Shown here: piece after piece, positions 37,476-49,680 of the stretch
Position numbering within the stretch: position 1 is the first letter of the stretch
Layout of the letters: each line of letters begins with the position of its first letter
DNA from: Diogma glabrata
Taxonomy: Eukaryota > Arthropoda > Insecta > Diptera > Cylindrotomidae
NCBI GenBank assembly: GCA_963693315.1
Contig: OY856187.1
Span: 386,301,263 to 386,365,262, forward strand
Direction: 5' to 3'
DNA length: 64,000 bases
The notes under the pieces: model-generated
What the model saw: only the letters and a program-made list of their open reading frames with translations
Database searches by the model: none
What the model was told of the DNA's origin: nothing
Program-made: the position numbers and the translations under genes

Positions 37476-38935
37476 ATGACTTCACGGACACCACCAAATA
37501 CACCGCGGCTTGGAAGAAAAGAACAGGATCTAGAACAACTGGGAGTAGTTACAAGAAGTAGAGGAGCGGGTGAGTCAAGTTTAGATTATTTAATAGAAAC
37601 AGGCAATACTTTAGCAAATTGTAAATTAATTTTAGAAAATAAAAGTGTTAACTTAGATTTAGTAGAACCAAATTTGCCCAATAAAATTAAAAGCGAAAAA
37701 CAATCAATGGCAGAAACCATGAGAAGGCTCTTGGAGCTAATGACATTGGTACCAATATTTTCGGGTGCAAGAACAAACAAATTAGAGGAAGAATTACTAT
37801 CTTTCTCTCGACTGGTTTTGGACATTAATAACTTGCTCACGGACACAGAAAAACCAATATTTCTAAAACTACTTGACAATAGACTAAAAGGTGATGCTCT
37901 TCTTCTAACCAAGTTCTCACAGTTCCAAAATATTGATAGTTTTTTGGAATTTTTAGGAAAGCATTACGCAACACGACATACTACAACAGAAATAATAGGT
38001 GAAATAAATGCTTACAGACAAAAAAAAACGAGACAATTACAGCTTTCGCGGGTAGGATTATTCAAGCCTTTGAAAAATTAAAACATTTAATGGAAAAAAA
38101 ATACCCCGGGAAAAATTCGGAGAACATGATGAAAGAATTCAATAGTCAGGCAATACGGGCATTTAAAGAAGGGATTAGAGACAAGAATATTCGAAGTCAA
38201 CTGGCACTGAACAAAGAACAGGACATAAACAAATTATTAGAAGTAGTAATAGAGTTAGAAAGTATAGAAAATGCATCACGATCTGTAGAAACAAACACGT
38301 TTTCTCAATTATTGGAATACATGAAGCAAGACGAGAAGACATCACAAATTAAACCACACAATATCAGAACAGTAGACAAGGACTCCGAAATTAATGAGTT
38401 GAAAAGAAGCAAGTCGGAAATTCAAACTACCTTACAACAGCTTCAAATACAAAAAGCTATACCATCAAACTCAGAGTCAAATCGTACTCAGACCAGACGA
38501 TTTTGTGATTTCTGCCGAATAACAGGCCACACACATTCAGAATGTAGAAAACGAAAGATTTTATGTTTCAGGTGCAACAGACCTGGACATTACGCAAGTA
38601 ATTGTACTATTCAATTGGAATACAGACAAAACGAGATCAGAAGACCACCCGAAAACTTAAGAAGACTCACTTTAAATTACTACCAAGACCGTACAAGCAA
38701 AAATGATCTAACGAAACGAGGACGTGGATATGAGCAGTTAGACAGGACACAGACTAGTTTTAGAAACAACTCTCAAGAGCGAAATTTTAGTCATAATGTA
38801 AGATTTACAAATGAGGCTAATGAGGAAACAGAAAGAGTCGTGCACACGACAATGAATGGGGAAGCTCCTGAGCTAAATCAGGGAAACTGTTCCGGTACGG
38901 CTTGCACCCAACAAGTCGACACCGACCAACTGTAG
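37476..38935 (+). pseudogene. Gypsy C gag (one frameshift)
   Basis: First ATG at 37476 (MTSRTPPNTPRL); the frame is open from a GTG at 37464. The capsid-like part (FSGARTNKLEEELLSF, FLEFLGKHYATRHTT) ends at 38081 because of a one-base slip in a run of nine A (38020-38028). The second part opens at 38090 and includes a long helical segment and two zinc knuckles (CDFCRITGHTHSEC, CFRCNRPGHYASNC). Gag would package the RNA. It terminates at TAG 38933-38935, overlapping pol. Confidence 0.82.
38881..38887 (+). promoter_or_regulatory. Programmed -1 frameshift heptamer GGGAAAC (gag/pol)
   Basis: The sequence fits X XXY YYZ, and the gag frame reads GGA AAC here, so slippage by one base enters the pol frame used from 38902 onward. 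It lies 46 bases before the gag stop. No downstream pseudoknot was modelled. Phase and position make chance unlikely. Confidence 0.7.
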
Positions 38936-41900
38936 GAAATTTTCGGGAAATAAGCAGGCCAGTAGAATCTAGTAGCTCAACAACCATAACACAGACTGAC
39001 AAAAGCATCAAAATAGCACCGATAATTGAGATTCTACTGGAAGTAACTAAACATGAAAGGGTGAAAATGCTGCTAGATAGTCGGTCAGACATTTCTTTAA
39101 TAAAAGTAGGTTGCCTGAGCCCAGAAGAAAGGATACATTTTTGTGAACGAACAAAGTTTAAAGGAGTAAATGACACAAAGGGAGAATCTTTAGGTGTAGT
39201 TCATACACACATAAATGACAGTAGTCAATTAAAAATTAAACTTCATGTAGTACAGGACAGTATAAATATAAATGCCGATGGCATTCTAGGTCAGGATTTT
39301 CTAAGCGGCAGGGCAAAGATAAATTTCATAAAAAATAAAATTGATATTGTAGTAACAGAAAAATGTGCGGTTAAAATACCTTTTGTTGAAAAAGGCACGG
39401 AAAACAAATTAAGTTCTTGTTTGAATCAGGTTGTGACTCAACCCCAGGTTGCTAACAGCAGCCAGATGGAGCTAGTTTCTAGCTCTCCAACAGGTTTTAA
39501 TGTGGAACAAAATAAAGAGATGAACATAAATCAGGGATGTTCTAAAGATTTTTTAAGTGATGAAAAACAAACGGGGTCTAATTTTACGTCAGGCGGTAAA
39601 ATTAATTTATCAGGTAAGAAATGTGTCATACTTGCCAGATCAAAAATAGTTTTAGAAAGTAACATTACACAGGCAGATGAAATATTTAATGAAAAGGAAG
39701 TGGTATGTTTTGATACCAAAGTCGAGGAAGGCGTATTTGTGGGTAATACAATATGTAAGCCAGTCAATAATACAGTTTCATTGGCGGTAGTTAATACAAG
39801 AGATTCAGACGTTACTTTATATAATTATGAACCTCAATACGATTATTTAGAAAATTATAATTTATACGATATGGGAAGTCAGGACGAGGAAATAGCTTCA
39901 CAAATCAAGGAATCTAGTTTAAATGATAATGTAAAAGAAAGGTTAGCTAGAATTTTGGATTACATAAATTTAGATAAAAATTTGATGAATGAGGAGAAGC
40001 AGGAGATTATAAATTTAATAGAGGAATACCAGGATATATTTCACTTAGAAGGAGATCACCTAACACACACTTCAGCAATTGAACACTCGATAAAAACTGA
40101 ACCAAGATTGCGGCCAATCAATCTTAAGAATTACAGAGTACCGGAGCTACATCGACAAGAGATGGAGAAACAGGTGCAGGATATGTTAGACAATGATATC
40201 ATTTTCCCAAGCGTTAGTCCTTGGAATTCGCCTGTGCTCCTTGTGCAAAACGTCCAGGTCCTGAAATAGCGTATGGTCGTGGACTTCAGGAAGTTGAATA
40301 AGCAAACGATAGGTGATGCTTTTCCCTTGCCTAGAATAGAAGATATTTTAGACCAGTTAGGAAACGCACGGTATTTCTCCACCTTGGATATGGCTAGCGG
40401 ATACCATCAGGTGCTTATCAATAAAAATGACAGGAAAAAAACGGCCTTTAGTACGAACACAGGGCATTATGAGTTTCGATGCCTTCCATTCGGATTGTCA
40501 GGAGCTCCAGGTTTATTTCAACGGTTAATGAATCGTGTTTTGACAGGTTTAAATGGATTAACATGTTTCGTGTATCTGGATGACGTTATAGTAAACGGTA
40601 GGAACGTTGAAGACCATAACATAAAATTAAAACGTGTATTCGAGAGATTCAGACATTACAATTTAAAACTGCAACCGGAAAAAACAAAACTTTTAATGCG
40701 AGAAGTTACTTATTTGCGGCATGTCTGTGGTGAAGACGGAGTACAGCCTGACCCCAGTAGAACAATAGCCATAGAAAACTACCCAATTCCCAAAACCATC
40801 CGACAGGTTCAGTCACTATTAGGATTTGCTAATTATTATCGCAAATTTATACCTAATCTGGCTGAAAGAGCTTTACCTATCACTAAACTTTTTAGAAATG
40901 CAAAAAAGGTCAAATTGTCTGGAACGAAACATGTAGTATGGCTTTTCAGGAAATAAAGACAGCACTCATGAACCCACCTTTATTAATATATCCAGATTTT
41001 TCTAAACCGTTCATTCTAACAACGGACAGCAGCAGTACTAGCACAAGGTGAGATTGGAAGTGAACAGCCAATAGCGTATGCAAGTAGATGCCTTAACGCG
41101 GCTGAGAGAAACTACTCGACAATCGAAAAAGAATTATTGGGTATTGTTTGGTCTGCCAAGGTTTTTCGTTGTTATCTTTACGGAAGACCTTTCAAAATTT
41201 ACACTGACCATAAGCCGCTAAAAGGTCAAATGAGATTAAAAGGCACATCCTCCAGAATATTAAGATTAAAATTAAAATAAATTGATTTCAACTACGAGAT
41301 TGATTATAAACCAGGTAAACTTAATGCAGTTGCAGACGCATTAAGTAAGATCGAACAGGAAAAAGAACTTGATTTAAATAAATCAGAAGCTGAATGTTTG
41401 GTTGTAACCAGAAACCAAGCGAAACGCATAGATAGCGATCCAGCTAAATTCACAGGAAATCAAATTACTAACTGCACAACGAACGTCGACACAAATAAAC
41501 TAAGTCCTGATTTCAAAACAGAATTGACAAATAAGAAAGATATCGATACGTTGATAAGAGATGCCCAAGATAAACCACTTGGTGGGCACCTAGGAGTAAA
41601 AAAAACGTATGACAGAATTCGAAAACATTACAAATGGAGAGGAATGAAGCGAGATGTGGTAGACTATGTCACAAAATGCACAAAATGTCAGCAGGTAAAG
41701 GTTTCAAAGTATACAAAAATGCCAATGGTAATCACAGAAACAGCCGATAAACCTTTCGACAAAGTATACTTAGACATAGTTGGTCCTCTTGATTGCACTT
41801 CATCCGGTAATAAGTATATTTTAACTTTCGTTGACGAGCTGAGTAGATTTTTTGACTGTTATGCTATGCCGGATATGGAAGCAAATACAGTTGCACGCAT

Positions 41901-42566
41901 TTTTTTAATGAAATATTATCCAGATATCGTATCCCAAAAACACTAGTAACTGATCAAGGATCAAACTTCATGTCGGAAGTCTTTAGTAAAGTCTGTAAAT
42001 TTTTGGGAATTAAAAGAATCCGAACAACGGCTTATCATCATTAGTCAAATGGTATCCTAGAAAGAACCCACTGACCTCTTGCTGATTACCTAAGATGTTT
42101 TATCACGGAGTCTGGCGAATGGGACCAGTATTTGCGACAGGCAGTTTTTGTCAGAAATAATACAATAAATACATCTACAGGACTAACTCCTATGGATGTA
42201 CTTTTCGGATTCACAGCGGAACTGCCAACAAGCATAAAACAGGCACCTGCACCCGTGTACAATTATGACAACTATTATTTCGAACTACAAAATAAACTAA
42301 GACGAACGTATGAGATAGCTGAGAAAAATTTACAGATAAGTAAGGAAACAGCAAAACAATAACACGACAACAAGATTAACGGAACATATTTTAATATTGG
42401 GGACAAAGTATACTTACATAACCCAGTTAAAAAAGCTAAATTTTCGAAGCTTTGGTTAGGTCCATACGAGGTTATAAAAATAAACAGTGACGTCAATACG
42501 TCCATACAAGTTGGAAAAAAGAGCAAAAATGTACACAACAATAGATTAAAGTTAGCCATCATTTAA
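38888..42566 (+). pseudogene. Gypsy C pol: protease, RT, RNase H, integrase (many breaks)
   Basis: Continues from gag by a -1 shift. The protease motif is LLDSRSDISL, with Arg in place of the conserved Gly. RT is interrupted by TAG at 40267-40269, then MVVDFRKLN, YFSTLDMASGYHQV and YLDDVIV (40273-40956). A frameshift follows near 40940. RNase H reads TTDSSST, GIVWSAK and TDHKPLKGQ with a further shift and a TAA near 41278. Integrase has the H2C2 region (GGHLGVKKT, CTKCQQ), LDIVGP, a frameshift at 41943, TDQGSNF, and stops near 42043 and 42070. The C-terminal part ends in LWLGPYEVIK and a TAA at 42566. Every enzymatic domain is recognisable and none is intact as a chain. Confidence 0.88.
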
Positions 42567-42681
42567 ACAATTTTTACTCATATTATAAATAATTCGTATT
42601 ATTATTTTTAGCATAAAATAAATATTGTTTCTCGTCGGTTAAGCTAACCAAAACTATTTATTAATAGGTAAAACGGATAAA

Positions 42682-42852
42682 ATGCCACAATTCATCAAAA
42701 TAGTATTAGTTACATGTTACTTGTGCACATGCTTAGTACATGGGACGGAAAATAGTACCAATAAAAAATGTGTCGTTCAACCAATCGAAAATAAGGGCAT
42801 GCTGTTTGAACCACTAGAGGAAGCAGTGTTTTTCAAAGACACATGCAACTGA
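42682..42852 (+). pseudogene. Start of an env-like ORF, truncated (56 codons)
   Basis: ATG at 42682, 116 bases after the pol stop. The first ~22 residues (FIKIVLVTCYLCTCLVHG within them) form a hydrophobic signal-peptide-like segment, followed by a cysteine-containing ectodomain beginning with a potential N-glycosylation site (NST). The frame ends at TGA 42850-42852, where the sequence changes to a minus-strand LINE fragment, so nearly all of the protein, including any membrane anchor, is absent. Identification as env rests on position and signal peptide only. Confidence 0.5.
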
Positions 42853-43560
42853 CTGATCAACTTCGTTGATCAACAAGCACATGCCACCACCTCTTTTATT
42901 CGGACGACCGCATGTAAAAGTTGAAAAACCAATAACATTTAAAATACTGACGTCATCATTTTCGATCAAACAAGTTTCTGTAATAGCTACTACATGAATG
43001 TCACAGCTGATTTTATTTATTATTGCATCAATTTGATCCATTTTATTTTTAACACTTCTTGCATTTATGTATAATATTTTTGTAGAATTTCTCGCAGAGA
43101 AGCTTAGATTTGCAATATTATTGATATTTATAATTTCTGTGTAATGAGATGCAATTGATAAGGACTAAAAATTTTAACTAAAGGGTTTTTGTCTGCCCTT
43201 CTGATGATTATAATACCAGCACTATTCACCTTCGCATAAAATATCAATTTATTTCTACGTAGCTCTTTGGCTCTAGCAAGTAATTATAGTGATTGCTTAG
43301 TAAGATGAGGTCCCATATAAATTGGTCTTTTATCTATATTATTTATATTGAGCATGTAATGGATAGCCTGGAAGAATGCTTGAACACAGTGTATTATAGC
43401 CTCTGATTCTTTAGTGTCATTTGTGATTACCATAAGTAGCTTGTAATAGTTTTTTTTATCCATCATTAACAGACACATTTTTCGTATAGTCTCAGATTCA
43501 TTAGTTGTCAATTTTTTTTTATTATTAACATGTACAGCTCGTAATGGTTTCCCATCCATT
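42850..43560 (-). pseudogene. LINE fragment: end of ORF1 and start of ORF2 endonuclease
   Basis: On the minus strand, 43284-43170 carries an ORF1-type tail (LLARAKELRRNKLIFYAKVN, IIIIRRADKNPLVKIF). A short spacer and the ORF2 start follow: LYINARSVKNKMDQI, VVAITETCL and GGGMCLLINE (about 43085-42853). That is the beginning of an APE endonuclease. It is cut at about 42850 by gypsy C sequence. The segment 43284-43559 (MDGKPLRAVHVNN) is open but unrecognised. The family may be the same as the ORF1 remnant at 46433-47165. Confidence 0.7.
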
Positions 43561-44327
43561 TACCTTCAATAGTCATATTTCTATAGTCCCCGAAACCCAT
43601 AGTTTCCTTATTTGTCCTGAAACTTACTTAAATTTTCAATAGCTGGACAAACGTATTTGAGAGAAATTTGAACAAATTACACTAGTTTTATATGTTAATT
43701 AATATAATATAATATTAATTAATTTGAACTAATTAAACATTTTTCCTTAAATATTATCTATATAAATAATAAAATTTAATCATACAACCCCCTATAATTG
43801 ACGCGCGCTACGTTTCCATTCGATTATTTTCAATATACTACTTGAATTTGAATTTTCTAAACACCAACCATAATTAAACAATGAAGTTTTCAAACCTCAT
43901 AACAGCTGTGCGTATTTTTTCCAATCGTCAACATACAAAGAATTACTATCTTGCTTTGTTAAAATATCCGATTTATCTTTGTATGAATGTAATATTTTGC
44001 TTCAAACAATCTTTCCGTTATTGAACTGAACTTCACTGTACTGATATAGTAGATTGTATTTTCGTAATACCTAAACATCATAACCTCGATCGAACTTGCA
44101 TTTAATTCATTTTAAATTCAATGATAAATGTTATTGATGTATCGGAAATGCTTGTATCACAAAATTATTTTTTTTTGGGCAATAATATCAAATAACAAAC
44201 AGTTTTGTGTAACTATAAAAAATTTCCAACTTGATGTAAATTAATTGTCCTACATCTAAAACCCTGTTTTTTTTCGACACTGAAAATTTTGGCTATATAA
44301 TAAGCCACTGTAAAAATATTTGGTCTC
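43561..44327. other. AT-rich stretch without gene
   Basis: No ORF with recognisable content, no RNA gene, no element ends seen. Confidence 0.4.
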
Positions 44328-44950
44328 TTGTGCAGCAAATATTCTCTCATGAATGACAAAATTTAAGATGAAAATTTTGCATTCATGCATTTTTTCTTAA
44401 TATTAAGTTAATATTAAGTAGAGAAAAATTTTTAATTAAATTAAATTTAGTTTTTGTTAGTGCAATTAGTATCAATTCTTTTAAATGTTCCGTCCCGTTA
44501 GTGACAAATTTAGTTCAAATTTATATGTTTTGTGTCGTCGCGAAAACACAAACAGTTACAAAAAAAATTACTTATTTGTGTCGTTTAACAAAAAAACGTA
44601 AAAATAATATGTGTCGTGTATTCTTTATACACAAAAATGCTCTTGTGCAACTGATTATCTTTGATGAATGTCAAAATCGAATTTTGCATTCATGCATTTT
44701 CATCCTAAATTTAAGTTATATTTAAGTAGTGAAAATTTTTGTAATTAAATTAAATTCTGTTAAATTAGTTCAATTGGTGCAATTTTTTTTGTAAATGTTA
44801 TGCCCAACTAGTTAAAAAAATTTAGAAAAAAAATTTAATTGTTTTGTGTTGTGCAAAAAAATATATGAAAAGAATAAATCATACATGTTTGTGGTGTTTA
44901 ACACCAAAGTTAAACCAAAGAAAAAAATTATATGTTTTGTGCCGTTTACC
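44328..44950. repeat. Diverged tandem duplication, about 310-bp period
   Basis: Landmarks recur in order: tcttgtgca (44328 and 44641), ttttgcattcatgcatttt (44375 and 44682), agtagtgaaaattttt-like text and atatgttttgtg-type text. Two copies, with a weaker third start near 44890. Non-coding. Confidence 0.65.
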
Positions 44951-45180
44951 GCGTCTGAATTATACAAAAAAAATTAATTTACAAAAGTGGTAAACAAAAC
45001 CAACATATCATATATGTTTGTGTTGGACAAAATAACCAAAGGTAACAAGATTTCAAAATATTCCTTGTCAAATTTTAAATAGAAATTATGAATGTTGTTA
45101 ATTGTTTATAATACTGATAGTTTTAGTATGGAAAATAAAGCATAAATTGTCTTATAAATTGTTAACTAAAATAACAGTAA

Positions 45181-45600
45181 CTAGTGTTGGTACAATTTAT
45201 GACGTTTTTTTTTGGATTTCGACGCATACGGCAACCATTGCTTTTCAACGTGTTGCTCCACAATCGTTGATACAAATGATTACCGTTCTATTTCGACGAA
45301 TGATTTAACTAATATTGGTACAATTTATTACATAATTTTTTTTTGGATTTCAACGCATACGTCAACAATTACCTTTTACCGTGTTGCTTCACCATCATTG
45401 ATACAAAATTATTCCAGTTCTACATCTACGAATGATTTAACTGGTATTGGTACAATTTATTACCTTTTTTGGACTTCAACGCATACGGCAACAATTACCT
45501 TTCAACGTATTGCTTCACCATCATTGATACAAAATTATTACAGTTCTACGTCTACGAATAATTTAACTGGTATTGGTACAATTTATTAACATTTTGTTTG
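45181..45600 (+). repeat. Minisatellite of ~128-bp units, over three copies
   Basis: ggtacaattta starts at 45189, 45317, 45449 and 45575 (periods 128, 132, 126). Each unit contains caacgcatacg, caacgt.ttgcttcacc and attgatacaaa. The units stay open in one frame (45212-45589), with about 42-residue Ser/Thr/Tyr-rich repeats, but nothing else suggests a gene. Confidence 0.85.
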
Positions 45601-46041
45601 ATTTCAACGCATCCTGTGATTATAAATGGACTCGGCGCTTATGTTCGCAACCAGATACCACGTTTCTACTTATCATTTTGATTCAACAACATTATCATTT
45701 AACGTTTCTACTTAACGTTTTATTCAACAAAATTATCCAACGATTGCAAGTTTAATTAACGTTTTTACTTATCATTGTATTCAACGGTTATAAATACCAA
45801 ATTATTCAACGCTGTTGATTGTAAGTTTATTTGAACGATTCTACTGAACATTTTTTTTTACAACGTTTATACGTACAACTTTATACAACCTTTTTGGATA
45901 CTCAAATATCTTCGTGAATTATCCAACGTGACCAACGTGCTGATGGAAGGCTGATACAACCAGGATAGGAGGTCGGGATTTAATCATGGGGTGAGTAAAT
46001 TTGATTTCTTACTTTTATCCTAATGATAAAGGGGTGTGAAT

Positions 46042-46043
<2 letters not shown>
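45601..46043. other. No gene seen; degenerate caacgtt-rich sequence
   Basis: Contains further scattered attcaac.. and caacg.tt words related to the minisatellite, but no regular period and no ORF of note. Confidence 0.4.

Positions 46044-46116
<73 letters not shown>
46044..46116. repeat. (TG)n microsatellite
   Basis: Uninterrupted GT/TG dinucleotide run of about 73 bases. The His/Thr frames across it are artefacts. Confidence 0.95.
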
Positions 46117-46118
<2 letters not shown>

Positions 46119-46432
46119 CGTATGTGAGCGAGCAAGGGGGTTGAACGTGCCGACCGTGGTTCTTTCGTAGAAGGGGGTCGCCAGAGTCTCAGTTTCGCAC
46201 TTGTATTTGTTTCCATTTCTGCAATTTTCGTAAATAGCGTACATTTCTGTATTTGTGCTGAAGTAGCAGGGTTACTTTATCGTTCCCATGGGCTGAAGCT
46301 AGCTTGGGGCAAGAAAATAAATCTCGCTAGGTACGCTTCCTGCAATGCCATTTTCATTGGTTCGCCATTGAGAAAGCACTTCATTACAAGCATACTTGCA
46401 TCAAGGACTTCACAAAACCGATTTCTTTCTCT

Positions 46433-47165
46433 TCATGACTTAATAAAATCCACTTTTGATTTATGACTTTTCATAATAGTAATAATTGAAAAAGACAGGC
46501 CGTTTCTTGAGGAAGTTGGCTTTCGATAACATTCTTTTATGTCCTCAGAAGTAACATTAGCTCCAACTTCATTGCTCAATTTAGTTACAATTTCAACAAA
46601 GTTTTCGTCAGCACTTTTTGGAATTCCCGAAATATTTATTGTGTTGAGAAGTTTTGTTTGCTCCATTGCATTTACTTTAAAACTCAGATTTTCGTTTGTA
46701 ATTTTAAGCTGTTCATTTTCGTTATAAACTTCCATAAGTTTTTTCTCTATAGTATCAATTTTATGTCCAAATTCTTCTCTCATTAGCGTAATATTATTTT
46801 GAAGAACAGTGTTTTGATTTTTAAGAGTTTTCAATTGACACAATATTTCAACTGGTGAATTGTTATATTTTTTTCGATTTATGAAGAAGCATTTGTGTTT
46901 GTTAAAGTAGAAAAATGTAATGCATTTTGCATTGGTGTTGTAATGCATCAAACTGCACTTGTTTAGCAGATGTAGTTGGTATTGTGTTTGAGCTCAGTTT
47001 CGAGCTATCATTAATATAACTAGTGTAACTAACATCACTAATTTTTGATCACCTTTTGTGAAACACTTTTTTACAATTCCCTTTACACACAACACTTTTT
47101 TCTTTAGAAATATTTATTTTATTATTGCACGAACCACAAAACACGTCTGCATCAGTTTCCGCCAT
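46433..47165 (-). pseudogene. LINE ORF1 remnant: zinc-finger start, coiled coil, RRM-like part
   Basis: On the minus strand an ATG at 47165 starts a short zinc-binding segment (CGSC, then CKGNCKKVFH) that ends at a TGA after 38 codons. In another frame, 46951-46433 carries a heptad-rich coiled coil (LKTLKNQNTVLQNNI, IEKKLMEVYNENEQL) followed by LNTINISGIPKSADENFVEI and IKECYRKPTSSRNG, the layout of an RNA-recognition-motif ORF1p of CR1/Jockey/L1-type LINEs. ORF1p binds LINE RNA as a chaperone. It is frameshifted and its C-terminal end is lost at 46433. Confidence 0.72.
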
Positions 47166-47368
47166 GATGTTTTTTCAATTAAAGTTTTTTTTAAATTAAA
47201 GTCTATTATTCTTGGTTGTTAAATAAAATTTTACTATAAAACTATAATTGGTGACCCCTGACCATTGATTGGATACTGCCAAGAATTTGCTAGCCACTAT
47301 TTTTTAGAACTTATTTTTTTGATTAAACTAGCAACCTAGTAAAAATTTAAAATATATTAAAACTGGAC

Positions 47369-47752
47369 ATGGGTACAAAATATATGTGCAAGTTAAAGAA
47401 AGAAAGAAATCAGTCATTTAACTCAATTAGAACAGACGCAGATCCACAAGCTCCTTCAAACTATGGATATGAGAAATCAAAATTTATCAAACTTCTTCAA
47501 GCTTATAATATAGTTAACTCTGGTTATTCCTTTTCATTAAGACCAACAGCATTCAAATACTACTCCGAAACGTGGATTGAATCTGGAAAGTGCTACCCGA
47601 TCTCACTTGCCATTCTTATTTTAAAATTAATCATTCCCACCATAAATTGCCATCAAAATCTACCAAGAACGAAAAAAAATTATAATATTTTGGAATCTGG
47701 ATCATTGCGAATAAAACAAAGATCAGGCAAGAGGATCTCCATATCTTACTAG
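47369..47752 (+). CDS. Hypothetical 127-aa ORF
   Basis: ATG at 47369, stop at 47752. Basic and Ser/Lys-rich, with aromatic residues in the middle (SGYSFSLRPTAFKYYSETW) and one aliphatic stretch (ISLAILILKLII). No family recognised. It lies between a LINE ORF1 remnant and the Foldback-like element, so it could be a piece of an unidentified transposon. No promoter or splice evidence. Confidence 0.2.
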   Translation: MGTKYMCKLKKERNQSFNSIRTDADPQAPSNYGYEKSKFIKLLQAYNIVNSGYSFSLRPTAFKYYSETWIESGKCYPISLAILILKLIIPTINCHQNLPRTKKNYNILESGSLRIKQRSGKRISISY

Positions 47753-48332
47753 ATTTTCGTTATTCAATTCACTCAATTGCAGCTAATTAAAAAGCCTGTT
47801 CTGGTGTTAAAACAAAGAAAACGAAGAGAAACGTTTGGTGAGAACGTTTGGTTTGGTGTTTTTGTTAAAATAAAAACAGCAAACTAGAATTTCCCGAATT
47901 TAGTTTCAGACCAGCATAATGTCCACTGGAGACCGTTTTTTAAATCGTTCTGTCCTCGCTCACTGCAAAATACCAGTAGCTGCGGAAGGCATTCACATAA
48001 CTACGATTACAATCTCTTTGAGAACCACCCAGGCTTTGGAGGAGGTTGACCTGTCGACCACAACTCCAACCAAATTTGTTTGTAATCTTGAACTTTTTGA
48101 ATATTTTGAAAATTTATAAAATTTTATAATTTTAAAATTAACTTTTTTTAATTTTGGTTTTGAAATAGTTTTTACAAAAGCGTTTTAGAAAAACTTTTAA
48201 CCTTGTTTATCTTTTAAACTGTTGAGTTTTTTAAAAAAATTTTGATTTTGTTTTAGGTTTTTTGAATTCGTACGAATTTTCAAATTTGTTGTTTTGAAAA
48301 TATTTTTTTAAATTTTTTTGGTGAAATTAGAC
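47753..48332. other. AT-rich flank of Foldback-like element
   Basis: No gene or repeat recognised apart from T-rich low-complexity sequence. Confidence 0.4.
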
Positions 48333-48341
48333 CACTATTTG

Positions 48342-49680
48342 ATGTCACCTAACTTAGCCCCGCCATTTTTAAGAAAATTAAAAACAAAGATTGTGCTGTA
48401 TTGTGCTACAGTTGTGCTGGATGTGCTACTCAGAAAGAATGCCATATCACCAATGGAAAAAAGTTGGCACGCTGAAACAATTTTTCGTGCAGAAGTTAGC
48501 CCCGCCATTTTGAAAAATCAGAAAAACAAAGGTTGTTCTGTATTGTCCTCGAGTTGTGCTGGTTGTGCTATTTAGAAAAAAATTTCATATCCCTAGTGGA
48601 AAAATTTTATAACACTAAAATCATTTTTTCGAGTAAAAGTTAGCCCCGCCATTTTGAAAAAAATTAAAAGCAAAGGTTGTGCTGTATTGTGCTAGGGTTG
48701 TGCTGGTTGTGCTACTCAGAAAAAGTTCCATATTATCAATGAAAAAAAGTTGGCACGCTAAAATGACTTTTCGAGCAGAAGTTAGCCTCGCTATTTTGAA
48801 AAAAAAAATGAAAACCAAAAGTTGTGCTGTATTGTGCTCGAGTTGTGTTGGTTGTGCTACTTAGACAAAAATTTCGTAACCCTAACAGAATTTTTTTACA
48901 AAGTTAGCATCATTTTTTTCGAATAGAAGTTAGCCCCGCCATTTTGGAAGAAATCAAAAACAAAAGAAGTGCTGTATTGTGTTATAGTTGTGCTGGTTGT
49001 GTTACTGAAAAAATATCGTATCACCAACAGAACAATTTAAAGCACGCTAAAACCATTTTTCGAATGAAAGTTAGCCCCGCCATTTTGTAAAAATCAAAGA
49101 AGAAAGGTTGTGCTGTATTGTGCTTTAGTTGTGCTGGATGTGCCACTCAAAAAGAATCCCATATCAACAATGAATAAAAGTTGGCACGCTAAAACGATTT
49201 TTCGAGCAGAAGGATATTTTCGAGCAGAAAACATTGGAGCAGAAGATTGAACAGAAGATTAAGTAGAAGTTAGCCCCGCCATTTTGAAAAAAATGAGAAA
49301 TAAAGGTTGTTATGTATTGTACTCTAGTTGTGCTGGCTGTGCTACTCAGAAAGAATTGTATATAAGCAATGAATAAAAGTTGGCAGACTAAACCAATTTT
49401 TCGAGCAGAAGTTAGCCCCGCCACTTTGAAAAAAATAAAAAACAAAGGTTGTACTGTATTGTGCTTGAGTTGTGCTGGTTGTGCTACTCAGACAAAAATT
49501 TCGTATTCCTAACAGAAAAATTTTATAACGCTAACATCATATCTTCAAATAGAAGTGAGCCCCGCCATTTTGGAAAAAAAAACTAAATTGAGTGCTGTAT
49601 TGTGTTAAAGTTGTGCGAGTTGTGCTACTTCAAAACAAATTCGTACCCACCGACGGAAAAACTTACAATTTTTTTTAATA
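48342..49680 (+). repeat. Left arm of the Foldback-like palindrome
   Basis: Nine ~143-bp units of at least two alternating subtypes. One carries ccatatcaccaatgg then gttggcacgct; the other carries ttcgta..cctaacag then a segment without ggcacgct. Unit six is ~57 bp longer owing to repeats of cgagcagaa/gcagaagatt. Confidence 0.85.

Larger units (their letters stand above)
37169..42852 (+). mobile_element. Gypsy element C: decayed Ty3/gypsy with env-like third ORF, 3' end lost
   Basis: Order is primer-binding site, gag, pol in the -1 frame, then the start of an env-like ORF. There are many frameshifts and stops. The 3' part (rest of env, 3' LTR) is missing because a minus-strand LINE fragment joins at about 42850. 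The gag/pol frame relation, separate third ORF and primer site fit insect errantivirus-like elements, which is an inference. The element is defective. Confidence 0.85.

Noticed and set aside
45181..45600. Possible CRISPR-like or repeat-protein gene
   Set aside because: Whole 128-bp units repeat with no spacer variation; nothing supports a start, domain or neighbouring genes.
45980..46244. His/Thr-rich minus-strand ORFs
   Set aside because: Cross a (TG)n run; the flanking peptides have no recognisable domain.
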